A DNA stretch of 64,000 nt, from contig CAJTXN010000008.1 in the NCBI GenBank assembly GCA_910583605.1, forward strand, positions 36,799-100,798, written 5' to 3'. Each line of letters begins with the position of its first letter. The first letter of the stretch is position 1. The stretch is from an uncultured Lachnospiraceae bacterium (GTDB lineage: Bacteria; Bacillota; Clostridia; Lachnospirales; Lachnospiraceae). Both the position numbers and the translations under genes were made by a program. Below the pieces are notes generated by a model, which did not search any database, had not been told where the DNA came from, and saw only the letters and a list, made by a program, of their open reading frames with translations. Below are positions 54,060-62,570 of the stretch, piece after piece.

Positions 54060-55616
54060 ATGTCAGATAAATTAGAGCCAATAAATGAAACAGTAAATAA
54101 TACAGAGCAGGGGGAAACGGTATATGCCGCAGAACCTGCCCGGCCGGAAGATAATACGGGCATGAATCGTGAGTCCTTATATGACGGCAGTGAATTTAGA
54201 CAGCAGATTGAAAACAGCAGTTATCAGGAATCTGCCGGAGCGGCCGAGGCAAGAAGACAGGCAGAAAAAGAAAAGGCAAAATTCGAACGGAGACAGGCAA
54301 AATCCAGAAAAAAAGCAGAAAAGAAAGCTGCTAAGAAAGCAGCCGGAAAAGAAAAAGGCCATGGTATTATTTTTAGAACCGCAGGTTTTGTCATTGCGGC
54401 GGCAGCGTTCGGAGTGATTGCTCTGGGAACCATGTATTTTGTGGGTGACGGACTGGGGATTATAAATAAAAATTCTTCAGAGACCCAGACAATAACATCA
54501 ACACAGATTGGTTCGGCAGACAAGGATGTTTTAAATAAAGAAAATGAAACTTCTGCGATTAACACCAATAAAACGGATTCCTCCCAGCAGGGGCTGGTTG
54601 CAGTGGATGTATCGCCTATTGTGGAAGAAGTTATGCCGTCCATTGTATCCATTACCAGCAAAACCATTGTACAGTCCGGAATGAATGACTGGTTTTATAA
54701 TTATTATTTCGGCGGTCAGAACGGAAATTCTTATGAACAGACGGGTGCAGGTTCCGGCATTATTATCGGTCAGAATGATACGGAATTACTGGTCATAACC
54801 AACAATCACGTTGTTGAGGGGGCTGACAGCCTTCAGGTCCAGTTTATAGACGGCTCATCCGTGGATGCGGTAATTAAAGGAACGGAAGCAAACAAGGATT
54901 TAGCAATTGTGGCAATTAAGTTATCAGATATCGATCCCGAAACTAAAAATCAGATAAAGGTTGCAACTTTGGGTGATTCAGATTCCATGAAGGTTGGGGA
55001 AGGAACCATTGCTATCGGTAATGCCTTAGGCTACGGACAGTCGGTAACGGTAGGTGTCATCAGTGCGCTTGACCGTGAAGTGACCGTGGAAAACAGAACC
55101 ATGAATATGATTCAGACAGATGCTGCCATTAATCGTGGTAACAGCGGCGGTGCATTGCTGAACATGAGAGGTGAAGTAATCGGTATCAATGCAGCAAAAT
55201 ATTCTTCTGATACAGTGGAAGGCATGGGATTTGCCATACCGGTATCTTCCGTATCCGATATTATTGAGAAGTTGATGAATCGGGAGACCATGACAAAAGT
55301 AGATACTGCTAATCAGGGGTACCTCAACATCCGCGGCAGGGATGTAACAGATGAACTGGCCTATGACTTTAATGCTCCGAAGGGTGTGCTGATCCGTGAA
55401 GTAATAGAAGGCGGCGCTGCTGATAAGGCAGGACTGGAAAAATCCCAGATTATCACAAAAATTAATGATGATGAAGTGAAATCCATGGATGAACTGAAGG
55501 AGCGGCTGGAGTATTACGAAAAAGGCACAACGGTATCTCTGACAATCGAGTATCTGGAGAACAAGGAATATAAAGAAAAAGAGGTGAAGGTTGTGCTTGG
55601 CGGTCAGATGGAATAG
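54060..55616 (+). CDS. HtrA/DegP-like serine protease with PDZ domain
   Basis: A 518-residue protein. An acidic then strongly Lys/Ala-rich cytoplasmic N-terminus (about 100 residues) precedes one membrane helix. The trypsin-like domain has His in ITNNHVVEGAD (about 248), Asp in NKDLAIVAI (about 280) and Ser in NRGNSGGALLN (about 361), followed by a C-terminal PDZ domain (GVLIREVIEGGAADKAGLEK). It is an envelope quality-control protease. AGGAGG precedes the start; an extended -10 candidate TGTTATCAT lies at 54007-54015. Confidence 0.95.
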   Translation: MSDKLEPINETVNNTEQGETVYAAEPARPEDNTGMNRESLYDGSEFRQQIENSSYQESAGAAEARRQAEKEKAKFERRQAKSRKKAEKKAAKKAAGKEKGHGIIFRTAGFVIAAAAFGVIALGTMYFVGDGLGIINKNSSETQTITSTQIGSADKDVLNKENETSAINTNKTDSSQQGLVAVDVSPIVEEVMPSIVSITSKTIVQSGMNDWFYNYYFGGQNGNSYEQTGAGSGIIIGQNDTELLVITNNHVVEGADSLQVQFIDGSSVDAVIKGTEANKDLAIVAIKLSDIDPETKNQIKVATLGDSDSMKVGEGTIAIGNALGYGQSVTVGVISALDREVTVENRTMNMIQTDAAINRGNSGGALLNMRGEVIGINAAKYSSDTVEGMGFAIPVSSVSDIIEKLMNRETMTKVDTANQGYLNIRGRDVTDELAYDFNAPKGVLIREVIEGGAADKAGLEKSQIITKINDDEVKSMDELKERLEYYEKGTTVSLTIEYLENKEYKEKEVKVVLGGQME

Positions 55617-55650
55617 ACTGCGGGGGCCTGACCCATAAATCCAAAGACAA

Positions 55651-55692
55651 AAAATGAGCCAATGTGTGCGGTCATGCATTGGTTCATTTTTC
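55651..55692 (+). terminator. Intrinsic terminator after htrA-like gene
   Basis: AAAATGAGCCAATG pairs with CATTGGTTCATTTT (14 pairs, one G-T) around a 12-base loop, followed by T residues. Because A- and T-runs flank both sides it may work in both directions. Confidence 0.85.
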
Positions 55693-55840
55693 TGTTCCGG
55701 GAAATGATTCCCGGTGAATAAAAAACTTGTGTTTTTCTTCCATTTAAAGTATTATTATATTTGTATAATTTCGTGTAAAATCACATACAGTATATTTTTT
55801 AAGAACATTTTTTGTAATTATATAAACGGAGGCCATGAAG

Positions 55841-57073
55841 ATGGAAGAAAAGTACAATATTGCAGTGGGCCAGAGCGGCGGTCCTACCACAGTCATTAAT
55901 GCCAGCCTGTATGGAGTGATCAGGGAGGCAGTTTTAAGCGAGGATAAAATTAATAAAGTATATGGTATGATTAACGGCATTGAAGGTTTCATTGATGGAA
56001 AAGTAATCGATATCCTGAGCGAAATTCCCGCAGAGGAGATAGAACTGCTGAAGAATACGCCTGCGGCCTATCTGGGTTCCTGCAGATACCGTCTGCCGGA
56101 TTCCATGCAGGATTCAGTATATTCCCTGATTTTTAAAAAATTTCATGAACTGAATATCCGTTATTTTATTTATATCGGAGGAAATGATTCCATGGACACG
56201 GTTCATAAGTTATCGCTTTATGCAGGAATGACAAATAGTCCGGTCAGGATCATCGGTGTACCGAAGACAATTGATAATGACCTGATACACACAGACCATT
56301 CTCCGGGGTTTGGCAGTGCGGCAAAATATGTAGCCACCACGGTGCGGGACATTGTACTGGATGCCAATGTTTATGATACAAGCTCTGTTACCATTATTGA
56401 ACTTATGGGACGTCATGCGGGATGGATTACCGCTGCCAGTGTTCTGGCCAGAAAATATGAAGGGGATAATCCGGTACTGATTTATCTGCCGGAGGTGGAG
56501 TTTGATATCAAAGCCTTTGTAGAACGGGTCAGACAGGAAATTTATAAAAGAAATAACGTGATTGTATGTGTATCCGAAGGAATAAAGGATAAAGACGGCA
56601 CTTTTATCTGTGAATATTCCGGAAATGCCGGTCTGGATTCCTTCGGACATAAAATGCTGACCGGATGCGGAAAATACCTTGAAAATGTGATTAAAGAAGA
56701 ACTGGGCGTGAAGGTCCGGTCCGTAGAGTTAAATGTTAACCAGAGATGTAAGGCAGCGCTGGCCTCTCTTACGGATATAAATGAGGCAATCCTGGCAGGC
56801 AGTTACGGTGTAAAAGCATGTTTAAACGGTGAAACGGGAAAGATGATCGCATTTGAACGAAAGGATATGGAAGACGGATACCGGGTAGAATGTAACTGTG
56901 TGGATTGTTCACTGGTATGCAATCAGGAAAAAACAGTGCCAAGAGACTGGATCAGTGAAGACGGTACGGATATACGGCAGGGATTTATTGATTATGTACT
57001 GCCGCTGATACAGGGAGAAAGCAAATCGGTGATGAAAGACGGTATGCCTGTGTATTGTTATAGAAGATGCTAG
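55841..57073 (+). CDS. pfp: PPi-type 6-phosphofructokinase family (PFP)
   Basis: A 410-residue phosphofructokinase. GQSGGPTTVINASL at the N-terminus, YIGGNDSMDTVHKLS and GVPKTIDNDL hold the active site. Lys in PKTIDND and the Asp of GGNDS are the residues that mark PPi-dependent rather than ATP-dependent enzymes; the first position is Asn where most PFPs have Asp. GRHAGW binds fructose-6-phosphate. ATG 55841 is chosen because ACGGAGG lies 8 bases upstream; ATG 55835 is in frame but very close. Confidence 0.9.
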   Translation: MEEKYNIAVGQSGGPTTVINASLYGVIREAVLSEDKINKVYGMINGIEGFIDGKVIDILSEIPAEEIELLKNTPAAYLGSCRYRLPDSMQDSVYSLIFKKFHELNIRYFIYIGGNDSMDTVHKLSLYAGMTNSPVRIIGVPKTIDNDLIHTDHSPGFGSAAKYVATTVRDIVLDANVYDTSSVTIIELMGRHAGWITAASVLARKYEGDNPVLIYLPEVEFDIKAFVERVRQEIYKRNNVIVCVSEGIKDKDGTFICEYSGNAGLDSFGHKMLTGCGKYLENVIKEELGVKVRSVELNVNQRCKAALASLTDINEAILAGSYGVKACLNGETGKMIAFERKDMEDGYRVECNCVDCSLVCNQEKTVPRDWISEDGTDIRQGFIDYVLPLIQGESKSVMKDGMPVYCYRRC

Positions 57074-57105
57074 AATAAAGATAATAGAGAGAGTTGAGGA
57101 ACCAT

Positions 57106-58677
57106 ATGTCAGAAGATATGAGAGAAAAAGAAATTATGGATGATGACACAGAATATGAAAAAATATGTTTTATCTGCAGGAGACCCGAAAGTAAAACCGG
57201 AAAACAGGTAATCATGCCGGGAAATATCTGCATATGCCCGGATTGTTTACAGCGAACATTTGATGCCATGGATACCAACGGCATGGGATTCAATATGAAT
57301 GATTTAAGCGGAATGAATTTCGGGGGAATGGATGTCAGTCAGTTAATGTCTATGATGAACGGAACACAGAAACCGGAACCGGCCGGCGGGACTTCCGCAG
57401 ATAATGCCAATTCTCCGAAAGGAGGTTCTGGTGAACAGAATCCTTCAAAGGAAAAAACGGAAGAAGTTTCGGAAAAGATTCCAAGTATCCGTTTTGTGAA
57501 TCTTGCGGATTTACAGGGGGATATACCGAGAAGGCAGAAACTTAAGAAAAAAAAGCCGGGGGAAAAGAAACGTTCGGGAATTGATATTAAAAAGATTCCT
57601 GCCCCTCATAAGATTAAAGAGCAGCTGGATGAATATGTGGTTGGACAGGAATATGCCAAAAAGGTAATATCCGTTGGAGTTTACAATCATTATAAGCGTG
57701 TTGCGGTAAATGAAACGGACGGAATCGAAATAGAAAAGTCCAATATGCTTATGATCGGGCCTACCGGCTCAGGAAAAACTTATTTGGTAAAAACCCTGGC
57801 AAAGCTGCTGGACGTGCCTCTTGCCATTGCAGATGCCACTTCCCTGACGGAGGCGGGTTATATCGGTGACGACATTGAAAGCGTGGTTTCAAAGCTTCTG
57901 GCAGCCGCAGATAATGATGTGGATAAGGCAGAAACAGGTATCATATTTATTGATGAAATTGATAAGATTGCCAAAAAAAGAAATGCTTCCACCAGAGACG
58001 TGAGCGGAGAAAGCGTACAACAGGGATTGTTAAAACTCCTAGAAGGAAGTGAAGTGGAAGTTCCGGTGGGAGCCAACAGTAAAAATGCAATGGTACCTTT
58101 GGCAACGGTCAATACAAGCAATATATTGTTTATCTGCGGCGGAGCATTTCCGGATTTGGAAGATATTATAAAAGATCGGTTAAATAAGCAGGCTTCCATC
58201 GGATTTATCGCAGATTTAAAGGATAAATATGATAATGTCAATGACCTGATCCGCCAGGTTACGATTGACGATCTTAAAACCTATGGCATGATACCGGAAT
58301 TTCTGGGACGTATGCCGATTTTATTTACATTGGACGGACTGACAAAGGAAATGCTGGCCCGGGTATTAAGAGAACCTAAGAATGCCATATTGAAGCAATA
58401 TAAGAAATTGCTGGAGTTGGATGAGGTTCAGCTTATATTTGATGACGGCGCCATTGAAGCCATAGCGCAAAAAGCAATTGAGAAGAAAACGGGTGCCAGG
58501 GCTTTGCGCTCCATAATAGAGGAATTCATGCTGGACATTATGTTTGAGATACCGAAAGATGACAACATTGGTACCGTAATCATTACAAAGGAATATATAG
58601 AGAAGACAGGCGGTCCGGTTATTGAAATGCGGGGGACGGATGCTCTGCCGCTTTCGACTGCGGAAGAATCACAATAG
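57106..58677 (+). CDS. ClpX-like AAA+ unfoldase with extended linker
   Basis: A 523-residue protein, about 100 longer than usual ClpX. Residues 21-47 are the zinc-binding domain (CFIC ... CPDC). Residues 60-140 form a Met/Gly-rich, then charged linker (MNFGGMDVSQLMSMMNG). The AAA+ core has Walker A GPTGSGKT (about 218), pore loop GYIGDD, Walker B IIFIDEIDK and the ClpP-contact tripeptide in SIGFIAD. The diverged zinc domain suggests a paralogue rather than the clpP-linked ClpX. ATG 57106 fits the GAGGAAC ribosome site. Confidence 0.88.
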   Translation: MSEDMREKEIMDDDTEYEKICFICRRPESKTGKQVIMPGNICICPDCLQRTFDAMDTNGMGFNMNDLSGMNFGGMDVSQLMSMMNGTQKPEPAGGTSADNANSPKGGSGEQNPSKEKTEEVSEKIPSIRFVNLADLQGDIPRRQKLKKKKPGEKKRSGIDIKKIPAPHKIKEQLDEYVVGQEYAKKVISVGVYNHYKRVAVNETDGIEIEKSNMLMIGPTGSGKTYLVKTLAKLLDVPLAIADATSLTEAGYIGDDIESVVSKLLAAADNDVDKAETGIIFIDEIDKIAKKRNASTRDVSGESVQQGLLKLLEGSEVEVPVGANSKNAMVPLATVNTSNILFICGGAFPDLEDIIKDRLNKQASIGFIADLKDKYDNVNDLIRQVTIDDLKTYGMIPEFLGRMPILFTLDGLTKEMLARVLREPKNAILKQYKKLLELDEVQLIFDDGAIEAIAQKAIEKKTGARALRSIIEEFMLDIMFEIPKDDNIGTVIITKEYIEKTGGPVIEMRGTDALPLSTAEESQ

Positions 58678-58741
58678 CAAAAACACCGGAATGGCATAAT
58701 ATATATTTAAGCAGAGTTTGTGTGAATCCGGGAGAACATAA

Positions 58742-60424
58742 ATGAATTGCAGAGATGTTATTATGTCGGAGGATTATGCGGATTTTATAGTGGAGTTTGC
58801 TTCAAATGTAGAAGCTTTTCTGGAGACATATAAAGATAAGTGTCCCACACCCATCGGCATCAGCTATGGAACCGTGTTTGAACCGTTAGAAAGGGCGCTG
58901 CCCATTTCGCTGGCAAGACATGATTATCAGTCCATACCAAAGTTATACGGAGAAGTAGATACAGTATCGGTAGAAGCTACCGGAGCTTTGCGGCTGCAGA
59001 ATCTGCCGGGATTAAATTTAAAGGGCAGCGGAACCATCATCGGAATCATAGATGACGGAATCGATCCATACCATGAAGCTTTCCGGTTTTCGGACGGTAC
59101 CACCAGAATCCTCAGTGCATGGGATCAGACCAACCAGACGCTGGAGCCGCCTCAGGCACAGAATTATGGCAGTGAGCTTACCCATGAGACGATTAATATT
59201 GAGCTTGCGAAAGAGAATTCCGAGTTACTGAACAGTCTGGCCGAAAACAGCGCCCATGGAACTTTTGTGGCAGGCGTTGCGGCAGGTAATATTAATGAAG
59301 AAATGTTTTTTGCCAGCCCTGCGCCTTCCGCAGATCTGGTGGTGGTAAAATTAAAACCTGCCAAACAATATTTAAGAGATTATTATCTGATCAATGAATC
59401 GGCGGCTGCGTATCAGGAGAATGATATTTTAAGTGCCATCATTTATATGAGGGCTGTTGCAGCGCTGCAGCAACGACCGGTCATTATCTGCATCGCACTG
59501 GGATGCAGTCAGGGACCTCATAACGGAAGTTCTGTTATGGGAGACTTTTTAAATAATGCGGCAGGCAGGAACGGTATCGGTGTCGTGGTAGCCAACGGAA
59601 ATGAAGGAAGCGCCAGACATCACTATTCCGGCAAGATTACGGGAGAAAGTGAAACCGTGGAAATCCGTGTGGCGGAGAATCAGAACGGTTTTATTATTGA
59701 ATTATGGGGTGAAGCCCCAAATATATTTTCCATCGGGGTGGTTTCTCCAAGCGGCGAAGTGGTAAATCGGATACCGGCAAAGATCGGCGCTACTTTTGAT
59801 TATACGTTTCTGTTTGAGAATACCAGGTTATCCGTGGATTACCGGGTGGTAGAAAGGCGTTCCGGCAGTGAATTAGTCCAGATCCGTCTGGAAAATCCAA
59901 CGGCGGGTATTTGGAAAATCGTTGTCTACGGTGATAATATCCTGTCCGGAGAATATAATATGTGGCTGCCGATTACAAATTTTGTGGGTATTGATACGTA
60001 TTTCTTAAGGCCGGACCCGCTGATCACATTGACAAATCCGGCAGATGCCTACATTCCGATTTCCGTGGGAGGCTATAATGTGGCAACCGGAGGTATTTTC
60101 ATTGATTCTTCCCGGGGATTTACTACTTTAAATGAGGTAAAACCAAATTTTGTGGCGCCGGCAGTACAGGTGTACGGTCCGGGAATCAGAAATACTTATG
60201 TAAGCAGAAGCGGTACAAGTGCGGCAGCCGCATTAACGGCCGGTGTGGTGGCGCAGTTTATGGAATGGGGAATCGTGAAAAACAACAGCAGCAGAATGAA
60301 CACGGCGGAAATAAAGAATTATCTGGTACGCGGTGCGATACGTTCGCCGAATACTGCATATCCAAATCAGGCGGAAGGGTATGGAAAACTGGATGCATAT
60401 AACAGTTTAGATATATTGAGATAG
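58742..60424 (+). CDS. S8 family serine peptidase (Csp-like subtilase)
   Basis: A 560-residue subtilase without an obvious signal peptide. The catalytic Asp is in IGIIDDGIDPYHEAF (about residue 103), His in NSAHGTFVAGVAAG (about 172) and Ser in SRSGTSAAAALTAG (about 492), so all three are intact. A long insertion (about 290-430, jelly-roll-like) between His and Ser and the N-terminal SEDYADFIVEF match the CspA/B/C-type clostridial subtilases. In spore formers those process or sense germination signals; here the role is unproven. Confidence 0.92.
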   Translation: MNCRDVIMSEDYADFIVEFASNVEAFLETYKDKCPTPIGISYGTVFEPLERALPISLARHDYQSIPKLYGEVDTVSVEATGALRLQNLPGLNLKGSGTIIGIIDDGIDPYHEAFRFSDGTTRILSAWDQTNQTLEPPQAQNYGSELTHETINIELAKENSELLNSLAENSAHGTFVAGVAAGNINEEMFFASPAPSADLVVVKLKPAKQYLRDYYLINESAAAYQENDILSAIIYMRAVAALQQRPVIICIALGCSQGPHNGSSVMGDFLNNAAGRNGIGVVVANGNEGSARHHYSGKITGESETVEIRVAENQNGFIIELWGEAPNIFSIGVVSPSGEVVNRIPAKIGATFDYTFLFENTRLSVDYRVVERRSGSELVQIRLENPTAGIWKIVVYGDNILSGEYNMWLPITNFVGIDTYFLRPDPLITLTNPADAYIPISVGGYNVATGGIFIDSSRGFTTLNEVKPNFVAPAVQVYGPGIRNTYVSRSGTSAAAALTAGVVAQFMEWGIVKNNSSRMNTAEIKNYLVRGAIRSPNTAYPNQAEGYGKLDAYNSLDILR

Positions 60425-60437
60425 AAGTATAAACTGA

Positions 60438-60466
60438 TTGACACACCGAACGTTTATTGGCATAAT
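60438..60466 (+). promoter_or_regulatory. Promoter upstream of the YbjN gene
   Basis: -35 TTGACA (60438-60443), a 17-base spacer, -10 CATAAT (60461-60466), about 90 bases before the start at 60558. Confidence 0.75.
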
Positions 60467-60557
60467 GGTATTTAGCAGAAAAAATACAGTCCGGTTCGTG
60501 GGCGACATGGGTAAGAGCAGGAACAGACCGGACAACAGGAAAGGAAACAGATGAATC

Positions 60558-60977
60558 ATGGGTGTATTGGCAGAAGCGCTAAGTTTAAAATTAAAAGAAA
60601 AAGATATAAACCATACGATCAAAGGAGACAATAATGAGGCGGTCATTCTGCTGCAGCGGTTAGAAAAGACCAATGTTACAATGACAGTGTTATTTTTAAC
60701 CGATGATAAGAATCATTCCGTATCAATGCGGTATTATAATTATTATAAACTGGAATACAGAGATATAACGGATGAGTTATACCGGAAATTAAATGATTTT
60801 AACAGAATGTTTAACTGGGGAAAGATTACTCTGGAGGATAATGATATCGTTATAGCCATGGATGCGCTGGTAACTCCGATCAATATTGGAGATATTTGTC
60901 TGGAGTTAACTTATTATGGCGCACAGATTGCAGACCGTGTACATTCGGAACTGGAATCCATGAAATATCAGATATAG
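60558..60977 (+). CDS. YbjN-domain protein
   Basis: A 139-residue soluble protein. The run NVTMTVLFLTDDKNHSVSMR, LYRKLNDFNRMFNWGKIT and NDIVIAMDALVTP matches the YbjN fold, a chaperone-like or sensory domain with no known enzymatic role. It is followed after 50 bases by a thioesterase gene, likely on the same transcript. Confidence 0.72.
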   Translation: MGVLAEALSLKLKEKDINHTIKGDNNEAVILLQRLEKTNVTMTVLFLTDDKNHSVSMRYYNYYKLEYRDITDELYRKLNDFNRMFNWGKITLEDNDIVIAMDALVTPINIGDICLELTYYGAQIADRVHSELESMKYQI

Positions 60978-61027
60978 GTTGTTTGAATATTACGCTTATA
61001 AAGTTTATAAAATATATAAATAGTGAG

Positions 61028-61477
61028 ATGAGAGTTTTGAAGAAGATAGTCCCTTATGTACACCGGGTACAATATTATGAAACTGATAAAATGGGTATCG
61101 TACATCATTCCAATTACATACGATGGTTTGAAGAAGCAAGAATTGATATGCTGGATCAGTTAGGAATTGGATTTGATAAGATAGAAGCAAGAGGAATCAT
61201 GAGTCCGATTTTATCAGTGGACTGCCGGTATTTACAGCCTGTCCGTTTTGGAGAAGATGTTGTGATCTCTTCGGAATTGACTGAGTTTAACGGAATCAGA
61301 TGTACCATTCAATATGAAATCCGAGGTAAGGATGATGGCGAATTACGAACGAAAGGAAATACCTGTCTGGCATTTTTGAAATCGGACGGTACCATATTAC
61401 GAATGAAAAAAGAACATCCGGATATTTATGAAACATTAAAGAATCAGATTCGGGAAGAAAAGACAGTTACTTCGTAA
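61028..61477 (+). CDS. Hotdog-fold acyl-CoA thioesterase (YbgC/4-HBT family)
   Basis: A 149-residue protein. HRVQYYETDKMGIVHHSNYI holds the 4-hydroxybenzoyl-CoA thioesterase signature, with the conserved Asp and the following His/Asn-Tyr; FEEARIDMLDQLG continues the hotdog helix. ATG 61028 fits the normal family length; a much longer frame from 60896 runs inside the YbjN gene and is not used. The acyl substrate is unknown. Confidence 0.9.
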   Translation: MRVLKKIVPYVHRVQYYETDKMGIVHHSNYIRWFEEARIDMLDQLGIGFDKIEARGIMSPILSVDCRYLQPVRFGEDVVISSELTEFNGIRCTIQYEIRGKDDGELRTKGNTCLAFLKSDGTILRMKKEHPDIYETLKNQIREEKTVTS

Positions 61478-61509
61478 TAACAAAATGGGTGGAAAGGCAG
61501 GCTGATTAA

Positions 61510-62121
61510 GTGAATAATGTTGAAATCAGTGAGAAACTGAAGAATATAGAGAAAGAACTGGAATACAAACGGATTGAGCGCAGGGAACTGGCAGAAATCT
61601 ATGAAAAGGAAAAAAAGTTTGTGACCATATGCGGACTCAGCGCAGTCATATGTATTCTGCTGCACCAGACGCTGCTCAGGTGGATGGTAAACAGTGAGAA
61701 ACATGCTTCGTTAAAGGCGGTTGGAATGTATTTTCAGCCTATAATATTTATGATATTTTTAATTCTTGCAGTGGCAGCCATTGCCAAAGGCTTTGACTTT
61801 TTTATGAATTCCCGCCTGAAATACGCACAGCAGTTATCCGAAAAACTAAAAAGAAAGTCTCTGGCAGATGAAATGGATGAATTATCGGAAGCCATTATTT
61901 TTCTGGAGGAGGAGTCAGGTAAACTTCAGGAAGATATGATAAATAAAAGAGCAGAGAAAGAATTGGAAGCCGGTACGGGAGAACCGGGGACAGCCGGTAG
62001 TCAGGATAAAATTGCAGCGGAACAGGAAGACGAATGGGCTGCACTATTTAAAATGGATGAGGAAGATGATTTTGAAGGCAGCAGTGATGAAATGTGGAAG
62101 CGGGATGTATTGCATATGTAA
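61510..62121 (+). CDS. Hypothetical membrane protein with coiled coils
   Basis: A 203-residue protein with a GTG start after GGAAAGGCAGG. A charged N-terminal coiled-coil-like helix (residues 5-35) is followed by two membrane helices (about 40-58 and 75-95), a second coiled coil (about 100-155) and an acidic C-terminus. I recognise no family. The tail carries Glu/Asp clusters (EEDDFEGSSDEMW). It is followed by a terminator hairpin at 62180-62214. Confidence 0.75.
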   Translation: MNNVEISEKLKNIEKELEYKRIERRELAEIYEKEKKFVTICGLSAVICILLHQTLLRWMVNSEKHASLKAVGMYFQPIIFMIFLILAVAAIAKGFDFFMNSRLKYAQQLSEKLKRKSLADEMDELSEAIIFLEEESGKLQEDMINKRAEKELEAGTGEPGTAGSQDKIAAEQEDEWAALFKMDEEDDFEGSSDEMWKRDVLHM

Positions 62122-62139
62122 TATTTTTGAAAAATCATC

Positions 62140-62168
62140 TTGACAATTTTACTTCTATGGTATATGAT
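62140..62168 (+). promoter_or_regulatory. Consensus promoter upstream of the T-box leader
   Basis: -35 TTGACA (62140-62145), a 17-base spacer, -10 TATGAT (62163-62168). Transcription would start near 62175, only about five bases before the terminator hairpin at 62180. Confidence 0.75.
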
Positions 62169-62179
62169 GTGAAAAGAGC

Positions 62180-62214
62180 AAAGACGTTCTGATTAGTTCA
62201 GTACGTCTTTTTTT
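62180..62214 (+). terminator. Intrinsic terminator between promoter and T-box
   Basis: AAAGACGT pairs with ACGTCTTT; inside, CTGA pairs with TCAG around a five-base loop after a T-T mismatch; a run of seven T follows. It may end the upstream gene at 61510-62121, but it lies downstream of the consensus promoter at 62140. Confidence 0.85.
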
Positions 62215-62229
62215 ATTTTTAAAATATCT

Positions 62230-62515
62230 AAAATGCAGGGAAAGAGACTGGGACATATGGAACTCAACAGGAAGACGATGCCGCCGACTGAGAGCATTGT
62301 TTGATGGAACTTTGAACCGGAACACTCTGGAGCAGATTTGCGGAACGCTATATATTTCCTTATAGTCAGTAGGTAAATACGTCTACACGCGTTAAGTGTC
62401 AAGAGAGTAAGAAAAATACCGGCTTCGGTATAATTCTTAAATGCGGGTGGTACCGCGGGTGAATGAAAGTTTATCCCGTCCCGGAATTTTTATGAATTCC
62501 GGGACGGGATTTTTT
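62230..62515 (+). promoter_or_regulatory. T-box leader controlling aspartyl-tRNA synthetase
   Basis: The T-box core GGGTGGTACCGCGGG is at 62445-62459, followed by a terminator. The upstream part has the stem I features: a distal region GATGCCGCCGACTGAGAGC near 62274-62295, and a probable specifier AAC followed by A at 62321-62324, consistent with tRNA-Asn. GAA overlaps it at 62320-62322. Uncharged tRNA would favour the antiterminator and allow expression of the downstream synthetase. Specifier placement is by pattern only. Confidence 0.88.
62473..62515 (+). terminator. T-box terminator hairpin
   Basis: ATCCCGTCCCGGAATT pairs perfectly with AATTCCGGGACGGGAT (16 pairs) around a six-base loop, followed by a T-run. 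It is the termination arm of the T-box switch. Confidence 0.95.
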
Positions 62516-62570
62516 ACGAATGGCTGTCCGGTAAGGAATTCTGACAAATACCAAAAAGGAGTGAAATGAT

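Noticed and set aside
60896..61027. Longer start for the thioesterase
   Set aside because: It runs inside the YbjN gene and adds a non-homologous N-terminus to a protein of standard length.
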